DNA of 64,000 bases, taken from NCBI GenBank assembly GCA_002708765.1, contig PAPD01000040.1:1-64000 (forward strand), in the 5' to 3' direction. Source of the DNA: Gammaproteobacteria bacterium. Lineage in GTDB: Bacteria > Pseudomonadota > Gammaproteobacteria > Pseudomonadales > Azotimanducaceae. The position numbers and the translations under genes are program-made. Of this stretch, positions 16,459 to 26,733 are shown piece by piece. Position 1 is the stretch's first letter, and each line of letters opens with the position of its first letter. The notes below the pieces were generated by a model, which was given only the letters and a program-made list of their open reading frames with translations, made no database searches and had not been told where the DNA came from.

Positions 16459-17544
16459 CTATTCTTCGAACATAATTATATGTCGCGCTTCTTCTCCTGT
16501 TTTCAAGGCGTTCAGTGCGTTGTTAACTTCCTCTAGTTTTATATGCTGAGAGATCATCTGGTCGAGATGAAGTCTTCCTTCGAGATAAAAGTCTACAAAT
16601 CTTGGCATGTCGACTCGAAAACGATTTGATCCCATATTTGATCCCTGGATTTTCTTTTCCGAGAGGAAGTCGACTCCGTGCAATTCAACCATGGTTCCCA
16701 CCGGGATCATTCCTATCACCGTGGCCGTTCCGCCCGCACCGAGCATCTGCCAAGCTTGCTCAGTTGTTGACTTAAGTCCAATAGCTTCGAAGGTGTAGTC
16801 GCACCCACCTTTGGTCAATTCGATGATCTCTCCTACGGCATTACCTTGGCTTGCGTTTATGGTATGGGTGGCTCCGAGAGACTTCGCAATATCTAATTTA
16901 GAATCCATCATGTCCACGGCTATGACCATTCCCGCTCCGGCGATAGCTGCTCCGTTAATTGCTGCAAGCCCTACACCGCCGCAACCGATCACTGCCACTT
17001 TGGATCCTGGTTCTACCTTGGCCGTATGGAACACCGCTCCCACTCCAGTCGTTGTGGAGCATCCAATTAATGCTGCCCGATCCATAGGCATCTCTTCCTT
17101 GATTTTTACGAGGGCATGTTCGTGAATTAACATTAATTCTGCAAAGGAGGAAAGATTCAGAAATTGGTGTATCGTTTCGTCTCCTTTTTTCATCCGAGGT
17201 TCATCCTCTGGTGCTCGCGACACTTCCGGACTTTGGCACAAAGATAATCGTCCCGTCAGGCATTTGTCGCAGTGTCCACAGAAAGCGGAAAGACAAGTAA
17301 TCACATGATCACCCTTCTTCACATATGTTACGCTTGAACCAACTTCCTCTACTATCCCGGCACTTTCATGCCCCAGAATAGTAGGGAGAGGATAAGGATA
17401 TGACCCGTCTAGAAAATGAAGGTCACTGTGACAAACTCCTGCAGCGATAGGTCTTACTAGCACTTCTCTCGGCCCAGGCTTAGATATGGAGACTTCCTCT
17501 ATTTCCAGCGGTTTATTGAGTTCCCTTAATACTGCTGCTTTCAT
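16459..17544 (-). CDS. Zinc-dependent alcohol dehydrogenase
   Basis: This is a medium-chain zinc alcohol dehydrogenase of the class III/Rxyl type, 361 aa. The catalytic zinc ligands lie in 'GVCHSDLH' and 'GHESAG', and the structural zinc is held by four Cys in 'CGHCDKCLTGRLSLC'. The Rossmann motif is 'VIGCGGVGLAAINGA', followed by an Asp (VIAVDMMD) that suggests NAD. The start at 17544 is preferred because GAGGAAAGG lies directly before that ATG. The frame is open to 17610 but with no ribosome-binding site. The neighbour is a biotin carrier. The substrate may be a primary alcohol or an aldehyde. Confidence 0.88.
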   Translation of the reverse strand: MKAAVLRELNKPLEIEEVSISKPGPREVLVRPIAAGVCHSDLHFLDGSYPYPLPTILGHESAGIVEEVGSSVTYVKKGDHVITCLSAFCGHCDKCLTGRLSLCQSPEVSRAPEDEPRMKKGDETIHQFLNLSSFAELMLIHEHALVKIKEEMPMDRAALIGCSTTTGVGAVFHTAKVEPGSKVAVIGCGGVGLAAINGAAIAGAGMVIAVDMMDSKLDIAKSLGATHTINASQGNAVGEIIELTKGGCDYTFEAIGLKSTTEQAWQMLGAGGTATVIGMIPVGTMVELHGVDFLSEKKIQGSNMGSNRFRVDMPRFVDFYLEGRLHLDQMISQHIKLEEVNNALNALKTGEEARHIIMFEE

Positions 17545-17624
17545 CCTTTCCTCATTTATTTTCAATTGTGGATATTGGTTAAAGCTATCATGATTAGAGG
17601 ATTCATGCATTGGAATTTAATCAT

Positions 17625-18137
17625 ATGCCGAAGGAAGTTTTTCTGGGTTTAGGCTCTAATCAAGGTGATTCTGTTTCCATTCTCAGGCTCGCTGCTTGGG
17701 AGCTTTCCGAAATTTCTGAATGTGAAATCCTGGGTTCATCAATATGGAAGACAACGCCAGAGGGTTTTTCTGAGTCAGTACCTGATTTTTTCAACGCTGT
17801 TGTCCGGATAATAACGGATATGACTCCGGAAAAACTTTTGGATTTTGTTCTTTCGATAGAAACACAGTTGGGTCGGTCTAGTTCTCAGAAATTTTGTCAT
17901 TATCGGTCAAGGCTTATTGACATAGATATAATAGATTTCGGAGGCTTGATTTCCGATTCGGACCAATTAACTCTGCCTCACCCCCGAGCACACTTGAGGC
18001 AATTTGTCTTGCGACCACTGCTGGAGATCAGTCCTGACTTCAAATTCCCAAATATGAGGGAGTCTCTGGAATATTTGTTGGATTTAGCAGAAGACAACCG
18101 AATGTCTAGAATCAGTCCCCTGATCCTTTCGGAGTGA
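17625..18137 (+). CDS. folK: Dihydropterin pyrophosphokinase
   Basis: This is 2-amino-4-hydroxy-6-hydroxymethyldihydropteridine diphosphokinase, which moves pyrophosphate from ATP to the pterin before dihydropteroate synthesis in the folate pathway. Motifs are 'LGLGSNQGD' at the start, 'YRSRLIDIDIIDFGG' holding the two magnesium-binding Asp residues, and 'PHPRAHLRQFVLRPL'. The length of 170 aa is normal. ATG 17625 gives the usual N-terminus. A TTG at 17610 with AGAGG upstream is an alternative. Its 3' end overlaps the convergent DUF1820 gene by 26 bases. Confidence 0.9.
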   Translation: MPKEVFLGLGSNQGDSVSILRLAAWELSEISECEILGSSIWKTTPEGFSESVPDFFNAVVRIITDMTPEKLLDFVLSIETQLGRSSSQKFCHYRSRLIDIDIIDFGGLISDSDQLTLPHPRAHLRQFVLRPLLEISPDFKFPNMRESLEYLLDLAEDNRMSRISPLILSE

Positions 18138-18447
18138 AGGCGGGGATGGGGAAAGTTGAAACATTACTTCCCGCCTTTGCCTCAGTAATAGTTCCTACGC
18201 CTTCTTTAGCAACCTCGTCTATGCGCGTAATTGAATGCATCGGTATATAACTCCTGCTCACGCCTTCGAATTCGGCTTTAAGTTTCTCTTCGCTGGGGTC
18301 TACGAGCATTCCGGACCGTTCCCCAAAAAGGAGCTCCTCTACTTCTATAAAGCCATACAGATCCGACTGATATATATGCCTGGCGTATATTTCGTAGATC
18401 TGACCCTGATTGAAAAAACTGATCTTATATATTGGTGTTTTTGTCAT
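18112..18447 (-). CDS. DUF1820 family protein
   Basis: This protein of 111 aa matches the DUF1820 family, common in gammaproteobacteria and of unknown function. The signature start 'PIYKISFFNQGQIYEIYARHI' and the middle 'FIEVEELLFG' with 'VDPSEEKLKAEFEGV' are typical. No signal peptide or membrane helix is seen. The ATG at 18447 is preferred over a TTG two codons earlier. It overlaps folK tail to tail and is divergent from miaB. Confidence 0.85.
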   Translation of the reverse strand: MTKTPIYKISFFNQGQIYEIYARHIYQSDLYGFIEVEELLFGERSGMLVDPSEEKLKAEFEGVSRSYIPMHSITRIDEVAKEGVGTITEAKAGSNVSTFPIPAFTPKGSGD

Positions 18448-18555
18448 AAACAAGCTATCCAGTTAGTAGGCGAAGTTTTATTTTTCCTGGAGCTATTGTC
18501 AACTAGTCGAGGCATTTGATTTAAGAAATCTGGTTATTAATCGGATTTTCACCGG

Positions 18556-18561
18556 TATAAT
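18556..18561 (+). promoter_or_regulatory. Candidate -10 element for miaB
   Basis: A perfect TATAAT lies 24 bases before the miaB start. No good -35 is found at the right distance, so the promoter is weak or helped by an activator. Confidence 0.4.
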
Positions 18562-18585
18562 ACGGTTTTTAATTGAAGGAAGTCT

Positions 18586-19914
18586 GTGTCTAAAGTATTT
18601 ATCAAGACCCATGGTTGTCAGATGAATGAATACGATTCATCTAGAATGCTAGATATGCTTCGGCATAGTAAGGGATTCGAAAGAACAGAAATCGAGGCTG
18701 AGGCTGATTTGTTGCTCCTTAATACTTGTTCTATAAGAGAAAAGGCACAGGAAAAAGTTTTTCATCAGCTCGGCCGATGGAGGGAAATTAAGGCGGAACG
18801 CCCGAATGTCAAAATCGGAGTGGGGGGGTGTGTAGCCAGCCAGGAGGGAGTTGAAATCTCTAAAAGAGCTCCGTATGTCGATCTGATTTTCGGCCCTCAG
18901 ACCCTCCATCGTCTTCCTGATTTAATTGATGAGGTAAATTCTTCGGGCGATCCTCAAGTTGACGTCAGCTTTCCGGAAATAGAGAAATTTGATCGATTGC
19001 CTGAACCCGGAGCCGATGGTCCATCGTCCTTCGTTTCCGTTATGGAAGGTTGTAGCAAATATTGTAGTTTCTGTGTTGTTCCCTATACCCGTGGGGAGGA
19101 GATCAGTAGACCAGTTTTAGATGTTCTTCGTGAAATAAAAATACTGTCGAAAAAAGGCGTTAGGGAAGTAAATCTTCTGGGCCAGAATGTTAACGCCTAT
19201 AGAGGAGCGTTGCCAGATTCGGGTAGTGTGGCAGTTTTGTCAGCTCTGATAGGTTTGATATCGGACATTGAGGGTATTGAAAGGATAAGATTTACTACTT
19301 CCCACCCTAATGAATTTGGCGATGATTTGATTGAGGTCTATAATCGTGTTCCGGCACTGGTAGACCACTTGCACCTGCCCGTTCAAAGTGGATCGGATCG
19401 AATCCTGGCGAAAATGAGACGAGGCTATACTAGTTTGGAATACAAGTCTCGAATAAGAAAGCTTAGGAAAATCAGACCAGAAATAAGCATTTCTAGTGAT
19501 TTCATAGTTGGGTTTCCCGGTGAAACCGACCAGGATTTCCTAGATACGATGAATCTGATTGAGGAGGTTAAATTTGACAACTCCTTTAGCTTTATATTCA
19601 GTGCTCGTCCAGGAACGCCGGCAGCCGATCTGGAAGATAAAACGCCGATTCATATCAAGAAACGCAGGCTTGCATCGCTTCAGGCCCAGATCAGACATAA
19701 TGCGAAACAAATAAGTGAATCGATGGTTGGTCAAGAGGTAAAAGTTCTTGTCACCGGACCATCAAAGAAGGACCCTGGGCAGCTTCAGGGAAGGACTGAA
19801 AACAATCGTGTGGTTAATTTCAGATCTGTGCGACCAAATATAGTTGGTCAATTAGTGGAGGTTAAAATTGCAGAAGCTTTACCCAATTCTTTGAGAGGGA
19901 TTCCAACTGAGTAG
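18586..19914 (+). CDS. miaB: tRNA-2-methylthio-N6-dimethylallyladenosine synthase
   Basis: This is a radical-SAM methylthiotransferase of 442 aa that adds the methylthio group to i6A37 of tRNAs reading UNN codons. The N-terminal UPF0004 domain has its three cluster Cys in 'HGCQMN', 'NTCSIREKA' and 'GGCVASQ'. The radical-SAM cluster CxxxCxxC is in '[15 protein letters not shown]'. A TRAM RNA-binding domain closes the protein (about residues 372-437). The GTG start has GAAGGAAG just upstream. It heads the conserved miaB-ybeZ-ybeY-corC-lnt series. Confidence 0.96.
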   Translation: MSKVFIKTHGCQMNEYDSSRMLDMLRHSKGFERTEIEAEADLLLLNTCSIREKAQEKVFHQLGRWREIKAERPNVKIGVGGCVASQEGVEISKRAPYVDLIFGPQTLHRLPDLIDEVNSSGDPQVDVSFPEIEKFDRLPEPGADGPSSFVSVMEGCSKYCSFCVVPYTRGEEISRPVLDVLREIKILSKKGVREVNLLGQNVNAYRGALPDSGSVAVLSALIGLISDIEGIERIRFTTSHPNEFGDDLIEVYNRVPALVDHLHLPVQSGSDRILAKMRRGYTSLEYKSRIRKLRKIRPEISISSDFIVGFPGETDQDFLDTMNLIEEVKFDNSFSFIFSARPGTPAADLEDKTPIHIKKRRLASLQAQIRHNAKQISESMVGQEVKVLVTGPSKKDPGQLQGRTENNRVVNFRSVRPNIVGQLVEVKIAEALPNSLRGIPTE

Positions 19915-19968
19915 GGTTTCTTTAAGAGATTTGAAGGTATATGCTGGCCGTCTAGTAATCGTGAAGCT

Positions 19969-20952
19969 ATGAATTTGCAAGAATTTCTACCTTATCAGGT
20001 TGTCCTGGAACCCAATGACAGTAATAAACTCGCGACCCTTTGCGGCCCTTTTGATGCCCATCTGAAACAAATAGAAGATCGCCTTGGAATCACAATCCGA
20101 AATCGTGGCAATGAATTCGAGATCTCCGGCGAGCAGTCGTTAGCCTTGGCCGCAGGAGAATTGCTGAATCATCTTTATAGGGAAGCCAGAGAAGGAACAT
20201 TCCTTACCTCTGAGTTAGTTCATCTCTTCCTGCAGGAATCAGGGGTAGAAGAACTTCTAGGTGCTTCGTCTGGTGATTTTTCCCTTATAAAAACTCGTAA
20301 AAAAAGCATAAAGGCACGTGGAAAAAACCAGAAAACCTACGTACAGGCGATCAGGAATCAGGATATAAATTTTGGAATAGGACCAGCAGGAACGGGGAAA
20401 ACCTTTCTCGCGGTTGCATGTGCGGCGGAAGCTCTAGAGAAAGAAAAAATACGGCGTATATTATTAGTGCGCCCCGCTGTTGAAGCAGGGGAGAAGTTGG
20501 GTTTTTTGCCAGGAGATCTTAGCCAGAAAATCGACCCATACCTGAGGCCGCTTTATGACGCGTTATATGAGTTAATGGGGTTCGACACTGTTGAGAGGCT
20601 TATAGAAAAAAATATCATCGAGGTGGCGCCGTTAGCTTATATGAGAGGAAGGACTCTGAATGATTCGTTCATTATTCTTGATGAAAGCCAGAACACAACT
20701 GCTGAACAAATGAAAATGTTTTTAACGAGGATTGGTTTTGGATCAACCGTGGTCGTGACGGGTGACATTACCCAGATAGACCTCCCGAAAAAAACTCTGT
20801 CCGGACTAAAGCATGCCATCTCTGTTCTGTCAAAAGTCAAAGGAATATCTTTTACTCATTTTAATTCGAAGGATGTTGTTAGGCATCCTTTGGTGCAAAG
20901 AATCGTGGAAGCCTATGGTCATGTCGAAGAGAAAAATGTCCGCAAAGAATAA
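19969..20952 (+). CDS. ybeZ: PhoH-like ATPase YbeZ
   Basis: This is a PhoH family ATPase of 327 aa that partners YbeY in ribosome and rRNA quality control. It has an N-terminal KH-like region (about 1-110), Walker A 'GPAGTGKT' at about residue 138 and Walker B 'FIILDESQNTT'. The segments 'RPAVEAGEKLGFLPGDL' and 'VVTGDITQIDLP' are diagnostic of PhoH. The ATG at 19969 has only a weak ribosome-binding site. The gene overlaps ybeY by 17 bases, which ties the two together. Confidence 0.93.
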   Translation: MNLQEFLPYQVVLEPNDSNKLATLCGPFDAHLKQIEDRLGITIRNRGNEFEISGEQSLALAAGELLNHLYREAREGTFLTSELVHLFLQESGVEELLGASSGDFSLIKTRKKSIKARGKNQKTYVQAIRNQDINFGIGPAGTGKTFLAVACAAEALEKEKIRRILLVRPAVEAGEKLGFLPGDLSQKIDPYLRPLYDALYELMGFDTVERLIEKNIIEVAPLAYMRGRTLNDSFIILDESQNTTAEQMKMFLTRIGFGSTVVVTGDITQIDLPKKTLSGLKHAISVLSKVKGISFTHFNSKDVVRHPLVQRIVEAYGHVEEKNVRKE

Positions 20953-21403
20953 TCGGATTACTATTGATATATCCAGAAACAGCGAGTCCCTTGAAGGTGA
21001 ACCCAGTGATGAGAAAATAAGAGAAACCATTGCTTACGTAGCCGAGCAGTTAGGTAGTGAGGACTCAGAAATATCCTTAAGGATAGTAGATAAAGAAGAG
21101 ATGCTTGATCTTAATCAAAAGTATAGAGATAGAGATAATTCTACTAACATTCTTTCTTTCCCTGCTGAGCTTGATTTCCAGGGAATTGATTTTCTTGGGG
21201 ATATCGTGATTTGTAATCGAGTTGTTAGAAGTGAGGCCGTGAGTTTTGAAATGAATTATGCCGACAGATACAGACACATGCTAGTTCATGCTACCTTGCA
21301 TCTACTAGGATATGATCACCAGGAAGAAAATGAGCAGTTGAATATGGAAGAATTAGAAAAAAAAATTGCCTTAGATCTGAAAATCGGAAATCCGTATGAA
21401 TGA
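20936..21403 (+). CDS. ybeY: Endoribonuclease YbeY
   Basis: This is a zinc-dependent single-strand endoribonuclease of 155 aa involved in 16S rRNA 3'-end maturation and ribosome quality control. The zinc site HxxxHxxGYDH is present as 'HATLHLLGYDH', preceded by the family motif 'DNSTNILSFP'. The ATG at 20936 is chosen because it gives the normal length. The open frame extends much further upstream inside ybeZ but without homology. It overlaps ybeZ by 17 bases and corC by 8 bases. Confidence 0.95.
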   Translation: MSAKNNRITIDISRNSESLEGEPSDEKIRETIAYVAEQLGSEDSEISLRIVDKEEMLDLNQKYRDRDNSTNILSFPAELDFQGIDFLGDIVICNRVVRSEAVSFEMNYADRYRHMLVHATLHLLGYDHQEENEQLNMEELEKKIALDLKIGNPYE

Positions 21404-22226
21404 TCAGCCAGCTTCGAAGACCTGGTTAAAAAAAATAGCTCAGGCCCTTACTCTAGAACCAGGTTCACGGTCAGAATTAATCGAGTTGCTTAGATCGTCT
21501 CAGCAAAAAGAACTTATAGACGGAGACGCCCTGAAAATAATTGAAGGAGCTTTAACTGTTTCAGATAAGCAGGTGAGAGAAATTATGATTCCCAGATCTC
21601 AGGTTGTTTTTATCCGAGCAGATCAGGAGCCTGATGAATTTCTGCCAGTCGTTATCGGTAGTGGTCATTCAAGATTTCCAGTTATTGGTGAAGGCGACGA
21701 TGAGATCTTGGGAATTCTACTTGCCAAGGATCTTCTTGCTCTCGCTCAAAAAGACAGAGCCTATTCCTTTGAGTTGAAGAATAGCCTTCGGTCTCATTCC
21801 GCAATACCCGAGAGCAAGAGATTAGATGTTCTGTTACAGGAATTCAGAGCTACGAAAAATCATCTTGCTGTGGTTTATGATGAGTATGGTGGGGTTAGTG
21901 GAATTGTTACTATTGAAGATGTGCTTGAACAGATAGTCGGTGACATAGAGGACGAGTACGATTTCGAAGAGGAGGGCCCCATTACAGAGAATAGTGATGG
22001 AACTATTATGGTGAGGGCGCTTACCTCCGTTGAGGATTTCAATGACTATTTTGATGCTGATCTGGTTAGTGGAGAATTTGAAACTATTGGAGGGGTTGTT
22101 ACACATGCCTTTGGGCATTTGCCAGGCAAGGGAGAACAGGTCGAGATTGATGATTTATGTTTTGAGGTTATTAATTCTGATGGTCGTCGAGTTCACCTGT
22201 TCAAGGTTGTCAGAATCTTCGCATAA
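21396..22226 (+). CDS. corC: CorC/HlyC-type CBS protein
   Basis: This soluble protein of 276 aa has a CBS pair (about residues 60-190, with 'MIPRSQVVFI' and 'YGGVSGIVTIEDVLEQIVGDIEDEY') followed by a CorC_HlyC transporter-associated domain (about 200-276). It lacks the membrane DUF21 domain. It is linked to magnesium and cobalt efflux. Its place between ybeY and lnt is the usual one in gammaproteobacteria. It overlaps ybeY by 8 bases. Confidence 0.92.
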   Translation: MNDQPASKTWLKKIAQALTLEPGSRSELIELLRSSQQKELIDGDALKIIEGALTVSDKQVREIMIPRSQVVFIRADQEPDEFLPVVIGSGHSRFPVIGEGDDEILGILLAKDLLALAQKDRAYSFELKNSLRSHSAIPESKRLDVLLQEFRATKNHLAVVYDEYGGVSGIVTIEDVLEQIVGDIEDEYDFEEEGPITENSDGTIMVRALTSVEDFNDYFDADLVSGEFETIGGVVTHAFGHLPGKGEQVEIDDLCFEVINSDGRRVHLFKVVRIFA

Positions 22227-22232
22227 GACTTG

Positions 22233-23705
22233 ATGATTAATAATTCTTTTCCTCTCCTATCAAGAGCAGTCTCGGCTTTTATCTCGGGGGCTTTATTTCC
22301 TTATAGTTTGTCGCCCTACGATTTCTGGATTGCTGCCATTGTTTCTCCTCTTTGGCTATACATTCTTACTCGATACGGAAAAATAAGAAACAGCGTTTCT
22401 TATTTTTACCTTTATAGCCTTGGTATGTTTTCGGTCGGAGTTCACTGGATATTTTTCTCGGTGCATGATTACGGAAATGCTTCTGATTTGTTAGCAGGAA
22501 CATTGGTTTTTTTGTTCGTAGTTTTCTACTCTCTTGTGAGTATTCCTGGCGGCTATGTATACGCAAGATTTTTTCGGGATTCTGATATTTGTTCTCTTCT
22601 GGCATTCGTTTCTATCTGGGTTTTGCAGGAATGGATCCGGAGCTGGTTGTTTACAGGTTTCCCATGGTTATATCTTGGTTATGGTGTTATGGGGACCTGG
22701 CTAGAGAAATTTTCTCCCTTTTTGGGTATTTTTGGGGTCTCCTTTGTTGTTGTTTATGTCTCTATTTCTTTCTGGTTGGGGTTCTATAAAAAAAACATCA
22801 ATTGGATAGTCTTTCCAGCTCTACTGGTTTTTATATCTCCATTCCTGGACAGATGGGAGTTTTCTGAAAGTATTGGAAAGGCTTCGGTCTCTCTTGTTCA
22901 GGGAAACGTGGATCAGCACTCGAAATGGTCGCCCGAAAATCGTCAGGCGATTTTTCGATTATATCTTGACGCGAGCCAAGAGGAGTTAGGCAGAGATATT
23001 ATAATCTGGCCGGAGGCTTCGGTTACATATCTTAAACAAACGATCGAATCTCAGATTAAGCAATTGGATAAAGAAGCGAAAGATAAGCAATCAGCACTGA
23101 TATTCGGCGTGCCTTCAAGAACAGAAGACGGTTATTTCCAAAACTCGCTCATGGCTATCGGTCAATCTGAAGGACACTATATCAAAAGAAGGCTGGTCCC
23201 TTTTGGAGAGTATGTGCCCATGGAGAAATACCTCCGGGGATTAATAGCTTTTTTTGATCTTCCTATGTCGAGGAACTCGTCCGGGCCGGTTGAACAGCTT
23301 GCTTTGACTTTTCGGGGTAAAAGTATCTCAAGTTCAATATGTTATGAGATCGCCTACCCCGACCTTGTGCGGAAAGCTGCTCGAAATCCGGTGTTCCTGC
23401 TAACGGTTAGTAATGATACTTGGTTTGGTGATTCGATTGGGCCATGGCAACATCTTCAATTAGCTCGGATGCGAGCACTAGAAAACGATCGTGCGCTGAT
23501 TCGCGCAACTAATAATGGTATTACTGCCGTAATAGATAATCGTGGAAAAATCGTTTCTTCTTTGCCCCAGTTTTCTGAAGGAATCCTCAGAGATACTATT
23601 GAGCTTCGGCAAGGTGAGACTCCATTTCATCGATTTGGAAGTTATCCTATTTTAATCCTTTCGATATTGCTTCTGATTATTGCATCTGCTCGTTTAGAAG
23701 AATAA
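22233..23705 (+). CDS. lnt: Apolipoprotein N-acyltransferase
   Basis: This is an inner-membrane enzyme of 490 aa that adds the third acyl chain to the N-terminal Cys of lipoproteins. About seven helices occupy residues 1-205, and a periplasmic nitrilase-fold domain follows. The catalytic triad is visible: Glu261 in 'WPEAS', a Lys in the 'YIKRRLVPFGEYVP' region and Cys370 in 'SSICYEIAYP'. The ATG at 22233 is 6 bases after the corC stop. The many lipoproteins in this window (imelysin-like, DUF4856, OppA-like, BamD, LptE) would be its clients. Confidence 0.95.
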   Translation: MINNSFPLLSRAVSAFISGALFPYSLSPYDFWIAAIVSPLWLYILTRYGKIRNSVSYFYLYSLGMFSVGVHWIFFSVHDYGNASDLLAGTLVFLFVVFYSLVSIPGGYVYARFFRDSDICSLLAFVSIWVLQEWIRSWLFTGFPWLYLGYGVMGTWLEKFSPFLGIFGVSFVVVYVSISFWLGFYKKNINWIVFPALLVFISPFLDRWEFSESIGKASVSLVQGNVDQHSKWSPENRQAIFRLYLDASQEELGRDIIIWPEASVTYLKQTIESQIKQLDKEAKDKQSALIFGVPSRTEDGYFQNSLMAIGQSEGHYIKRRLVPFGEYVPMEKYLRGLIAFFDLPMSRNSSGPVEQLALTFRGKSISSSICYEIAYPDLVRKAARNPVFLLTVSNDTWFGDSIGPWQHLQLARMRALENDRALIRATNNGITAVIDNRGKIVSSLPQFSEGILRDTIELRQGETPFHRFGSYPILILSILLLIIASARLEE

Positions 23706-23783
23706 AGAAAACTCCGACATGTGAAAATTCTGTTCATGAGATAGAATGGCTATGTATTTTTCTTTCAGCTATAGGTTCGTTTG

Positions 23784-26243
23784 ATGGGTTCTCTGGAATA
23801 CGACCACACCAGGGTCGAAGAAGCGGTTCAAAGGTTTTGGAAAGAAAATCGAAGTTTTGAAGTTCTCGAAGATCCGGAGAAAAAGAAATTCTATTGTTTG
23901 TCGATGTTTCCGTATCCGAGCGGTCAACTGCATATGGGACATGTTCGCAACTATACTCTTGGTGATGTGATAGGCCGATTCCAGCGTCTTAAAGGAAAGA
24001 ATGTGCTGCAGCCAATGGGTTGGGACTCTTTTGGCCTTCCGGCAGAAAATGCGGCTATCAAACGAAACATTGCTCCTGCTGGATGGACTCATCAGAATAT
24101 CAATTATATGCGATCCCAATTGCAAAAGTTGGGTTTCGCATTCGACTGGAGTCGAGAGTTTTCGACTTGTGATCCGACATACTATCGATGGGAGCAGTGG
24201 TTTTTCATTCGTTTGTTCCAAAAAGGGCTCGTCTATAAAAAGGCGGCAATGGTTAACTGGGATCCTGTTGATAAAACAGTGTTGGCAAACGAGCAGGTTA
24301 TTGATGGTCGAGGGTGGAGATCCGATGCATTGGTCGAGAGGAAAGAGCTAGAGCAATGGTTTGTGAAGATTACGGATTATGCCCAGGAACTACTTGACTA
24401 TCTGGATAATCTCCCTGGCTGGCCAGAAAAAGTCAAAAGAATGCAGCGCAACTGGATCGGTCGTTCTGAAGGTCTTGAGATAAAATTCCCTCTGGAAACC
24501 GGGGACGAGATAAGTGTATATACAACGCGGCCTGATACCCTTTTTGGTGTCACTTATATCGCTGTGGCCCCTCAGCACCCGATTTTAAAACAATCGATCA
24601 GGGACGATAAAGAACTCGAAGACTTTGTTAAAGAATGTAATCAGGTAAAACTTGCGGAAGCGGATATTGCCAAGCTAGATAAAAAGGGCATGTTTACGGG
24701 TCTTTTTGCGAAGCATCCACTGACCGGGGATTCGCTTCCTGTATGGACCGCAAACTTTGTGCTAATGGAGTATGGGTCAGGAGCCGTTATGTCTGTCCCC
24801 GGACATGATCAAAGAGACTGGGAGTTCGCAAAAAAATACGAACTGCAGATAACCGGAGTAATCAAGTCCGAAATAGAAGCAGAGGATGCCAATAAGATTG
24901 ATGATGGTGCCTATACAGGTAAAGGTTTTCTGGTGAACTCCGGGAAGTTTAATGGAATGAATTTTGACCAGGCGTTTGATGCGATAGCTAAAGAGCTAGA
25001 GGTAAATAATCTGGGTGAACGTCAAGTTAATTATCGTCTTCGGGATTGGGGGGTGTCCCGTCAAAGATATTGGGGATGTCCTATTCCCATTATCAATTGC
25101 GTCACTTGTGGCTCTGTTCCTGTGCCAATAGAAGATTTGCCGGTTGTTCTGCCGACTGAGGTAAATTTCGAAGGGGTTGGTTCGCCGATAAAAAATATGG
25201 CCAGCTGGTATCAGACTCTTTGCCCTGAATGCGGCAATGAGGCAATCAGGGAGACTGACACCTTTGACACTTTTATGGAATCTTCATGGTATCACGCCAG
25301 GTTTGCTTGCAGTGACTCCGGTAATGCGATGTTAGACGAAAGGGTTAATTATTGGGGATCAGTTGATCACTACGTTGGAGGAGAAGAGCATGCGATTCTT
25401 CATCTGTTGTACGCCCGATTTTTTCATAAAGCCATGAGAGATGAAGGTCTGGTAGATACGGATGAGCCCTTCCAGAAACTTTTAGCGTTGGGTATGGTTC
25501 TCCAGGGTGGGTCAAAGATGTCCAAATCCTCCGGAGAGGCTGGTGATCCCCAGCACCTTATGGACTCTTATGGAGCTGACTCAGTGCGAATGGCGATGAT
25601 GTTTTCGGCTCCGCCCGAGCAGTCTTTTGAGTGGGCTGAAAATGGAGTGGAGTCGGCAAACAAATGGTTGAGAACCAGGCTATGGAATACCGTTATATCT
25701 CATCTAGAAGGCGGTAGTGTTAAACCTATCTTAGCGGAGAGGCTTAACAAATCCCAAAAAGAATTACGAAGATTTACACATGAGACACTTAAAAAGTGCG
25801 AAGATGATTTCCAGCGCAGACTGGCCTTCAATACAGTAATCGCCGCGGTGATGTCACTTGTTAATCAGGTTATAAAATATAACGATGACTCTGACCAGGG
25901 AAGGTCTGTTGTTAGAGAAGCTCTGCAGGTAATAATTCAGATTATGGCACCAATTACTCCCCATATCTGTCATGACTTGTGGAAAAAAATGGGGTTAGGA
26001 AATATCGAAGACTCAGATTGGATCGAAGTCGAAGAATCTGCGTTAGAGAAAACAGTCGTTGAAATTGTGGTCCAGGTAAATGGTAAGGTCCGGGGAAGGT
26101 TAAATGCTTCGCCTGATGAATCTGAAGATGAACTAGTTTCCATGGCAAAAAACCAGCAAAATATCGGAAAATTTCTTGTCGAGAAGGAAATCAGAAAAGT
26201 GATTCATGTGCCTAATAAGATTATAAATTTTGTTCTCACTTAA
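23784..26243 (+). CDS. leuS: Leucyl-tRNA synthetase
   Basis: This is a class I synthetase of 819 aa that charges tRNA-Leu. The HIGH motif appears as HMGH (50-53) and KMSKS is intact (578-582). The CP1 editing domain (about residues 220-410) holds '[12 protein letters not shown]' with the conserved Thr-rich and Asp sites. A zinc-like Cys set is seen in 'CVTCGS...CPECG'. The ATG at 23784 follows a TTG codon that is unlikely to be used. It lies between lnt and lptE, the standard gammaproteobacterial order. Confidence 0.97.
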   Translation: MGSLEYDHTRVEEAVQRFWKENRSFEVLEDPEKKKFYCLSMFPYPSGQLHMGHVRNYTLGDVIGRFQRLKGKNVLQPMGWDSFGLPAENAAIKRNIAPAGWTHQNINYMRSQLQKLGFAFDWSREFSTCDPTYYRWEQWFFIRLFQKGLVYKKAAMVNWDPVDKTVLANEQVIDGRGWRSDALVERKELEQWFVKITDYAQELLDYLDNLPGWPEKVKRMQRNWIGRSEGLEIKFPLETGDEISVYTTRPDTLFGVTYIAVAPQHPILKQSIRDDKELEDFVKECNQVKLAEADIAKLDKKGMFTGLFAKHPLTGDSLPVWTANFVLMEYGSGAVMSVPGHDQRDWEFAKKYELQITGVIKSEIEAEDANKIDDGAYTGKGFLVNSGKFNGMNFDQAFDAIAKELEVNNLGERQVNYRLRDWGVSRQRYWGCPIPIINCVTCGSVPVPIEDLPVVLPTEVNFEGVGSPIKNMASWYQTLCPECGNEAIRETDTFDTFMESSWYHARFACSDSGNAMLDERVNYWGSVDHYVGGEEHAILHLLYARFFHKAMRDEGLVDTDEPFQKLLALGMVLQGGSKMSKSSGEAGDPQHLMDSYGADSVRMAMMFSAPPEQSFEWAENGVESANKWLRTRLWNTVISHLEGGSVKPILAERLNKSQKELRRFTHETLKKCEDDFQRRLAFNTVIAAVMSLVNQVIKYNDDSDQGRSVVREALQVIIQIMAPITPHICHDLWKKMGLGNIEDSDWIEVEESALEKTVVEIVVQVNGKVRGRLNASPDESEDELVSMAKNQQNIGKFLVEKEIRKVIHVPNKIINFVLT

Positions 26244-26733
26244 TCGTATCTGTGTTTTGTTTGGATGTTTGTTATTGCTTGGTGCATGTGGATTCCAGTT
26301 GCGAGGAAATATCAACGAGAATTTGTCTGAAATCTCGTTAACGGGTTCTGCTTCGACGTCAAGAAGTAAGTCAATCCTGGAAGAGATTTTCCTGAATTCG
26401 GGTAATTCGGTAAAAAAAACCAATCCTGATGGCTTAACGATTTCTCTGCTGGAAGAGAGATCCACTAGACGATCGGTTCTCACTACACGATCAATGAGCG
26501 TTGCGGAATATGAATTGAGGATAGAACTTGATTTTTTTATCCTGCTTGGCGAAAGAATGATTCTTCCGGAAACAACGATCTCATCAACCCGAGTCTTCGC
26601 TGCAAGCACTGAGAATCAGTCGGCAAGCTATGAAGAACAGCTTCTGCTTCAAAGAGAAATGAGAGAGGAGATTGCGTTGAAGGTTTTGCGGCTAGCAGAG
26701 TATAACTTAGATAGAGCAGAACTGCCTAAATGA
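26230..26733 (+). CDS. lptE: LPS-assembly lipoprotein LptE
   Basis: This outer-membrane lipoprotein of 167 aa plugs and assists the LptD translocon for lipopolysaccharide. The signal peptide ends in LLGAC, then 'GFQLRG', the usual N-terminal signature. The later sequence shows the LptE alternation of strands and two helices. The TTG start overlaps leuS by 14 bases, and a second TTG nine codons later is possible. The stop overlaps the holA start (ATGA). Confidence 0.9.
   Translation: MFSLNRICVLFGCLLLLGACGFQLRGNINENLSEISLTGSASTSRSKSILEEIFLNSGNSVKKTNPDGLTISLLEERSTRRSVLTTRSMSVAEYELRIELDFFILLGERMILPETTISSTRVFAASTENQSASYEEQLLLQREMREEIALKVLRLAEYNLDRAELPK

Noticed and set aside
18820-18830. Seven-G run inside miaB as a phase-variation tract
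   Set aside because: It lies in conserved coding sequence of an essential-type housekeeping gene, and a run of seven is not enough evidence.
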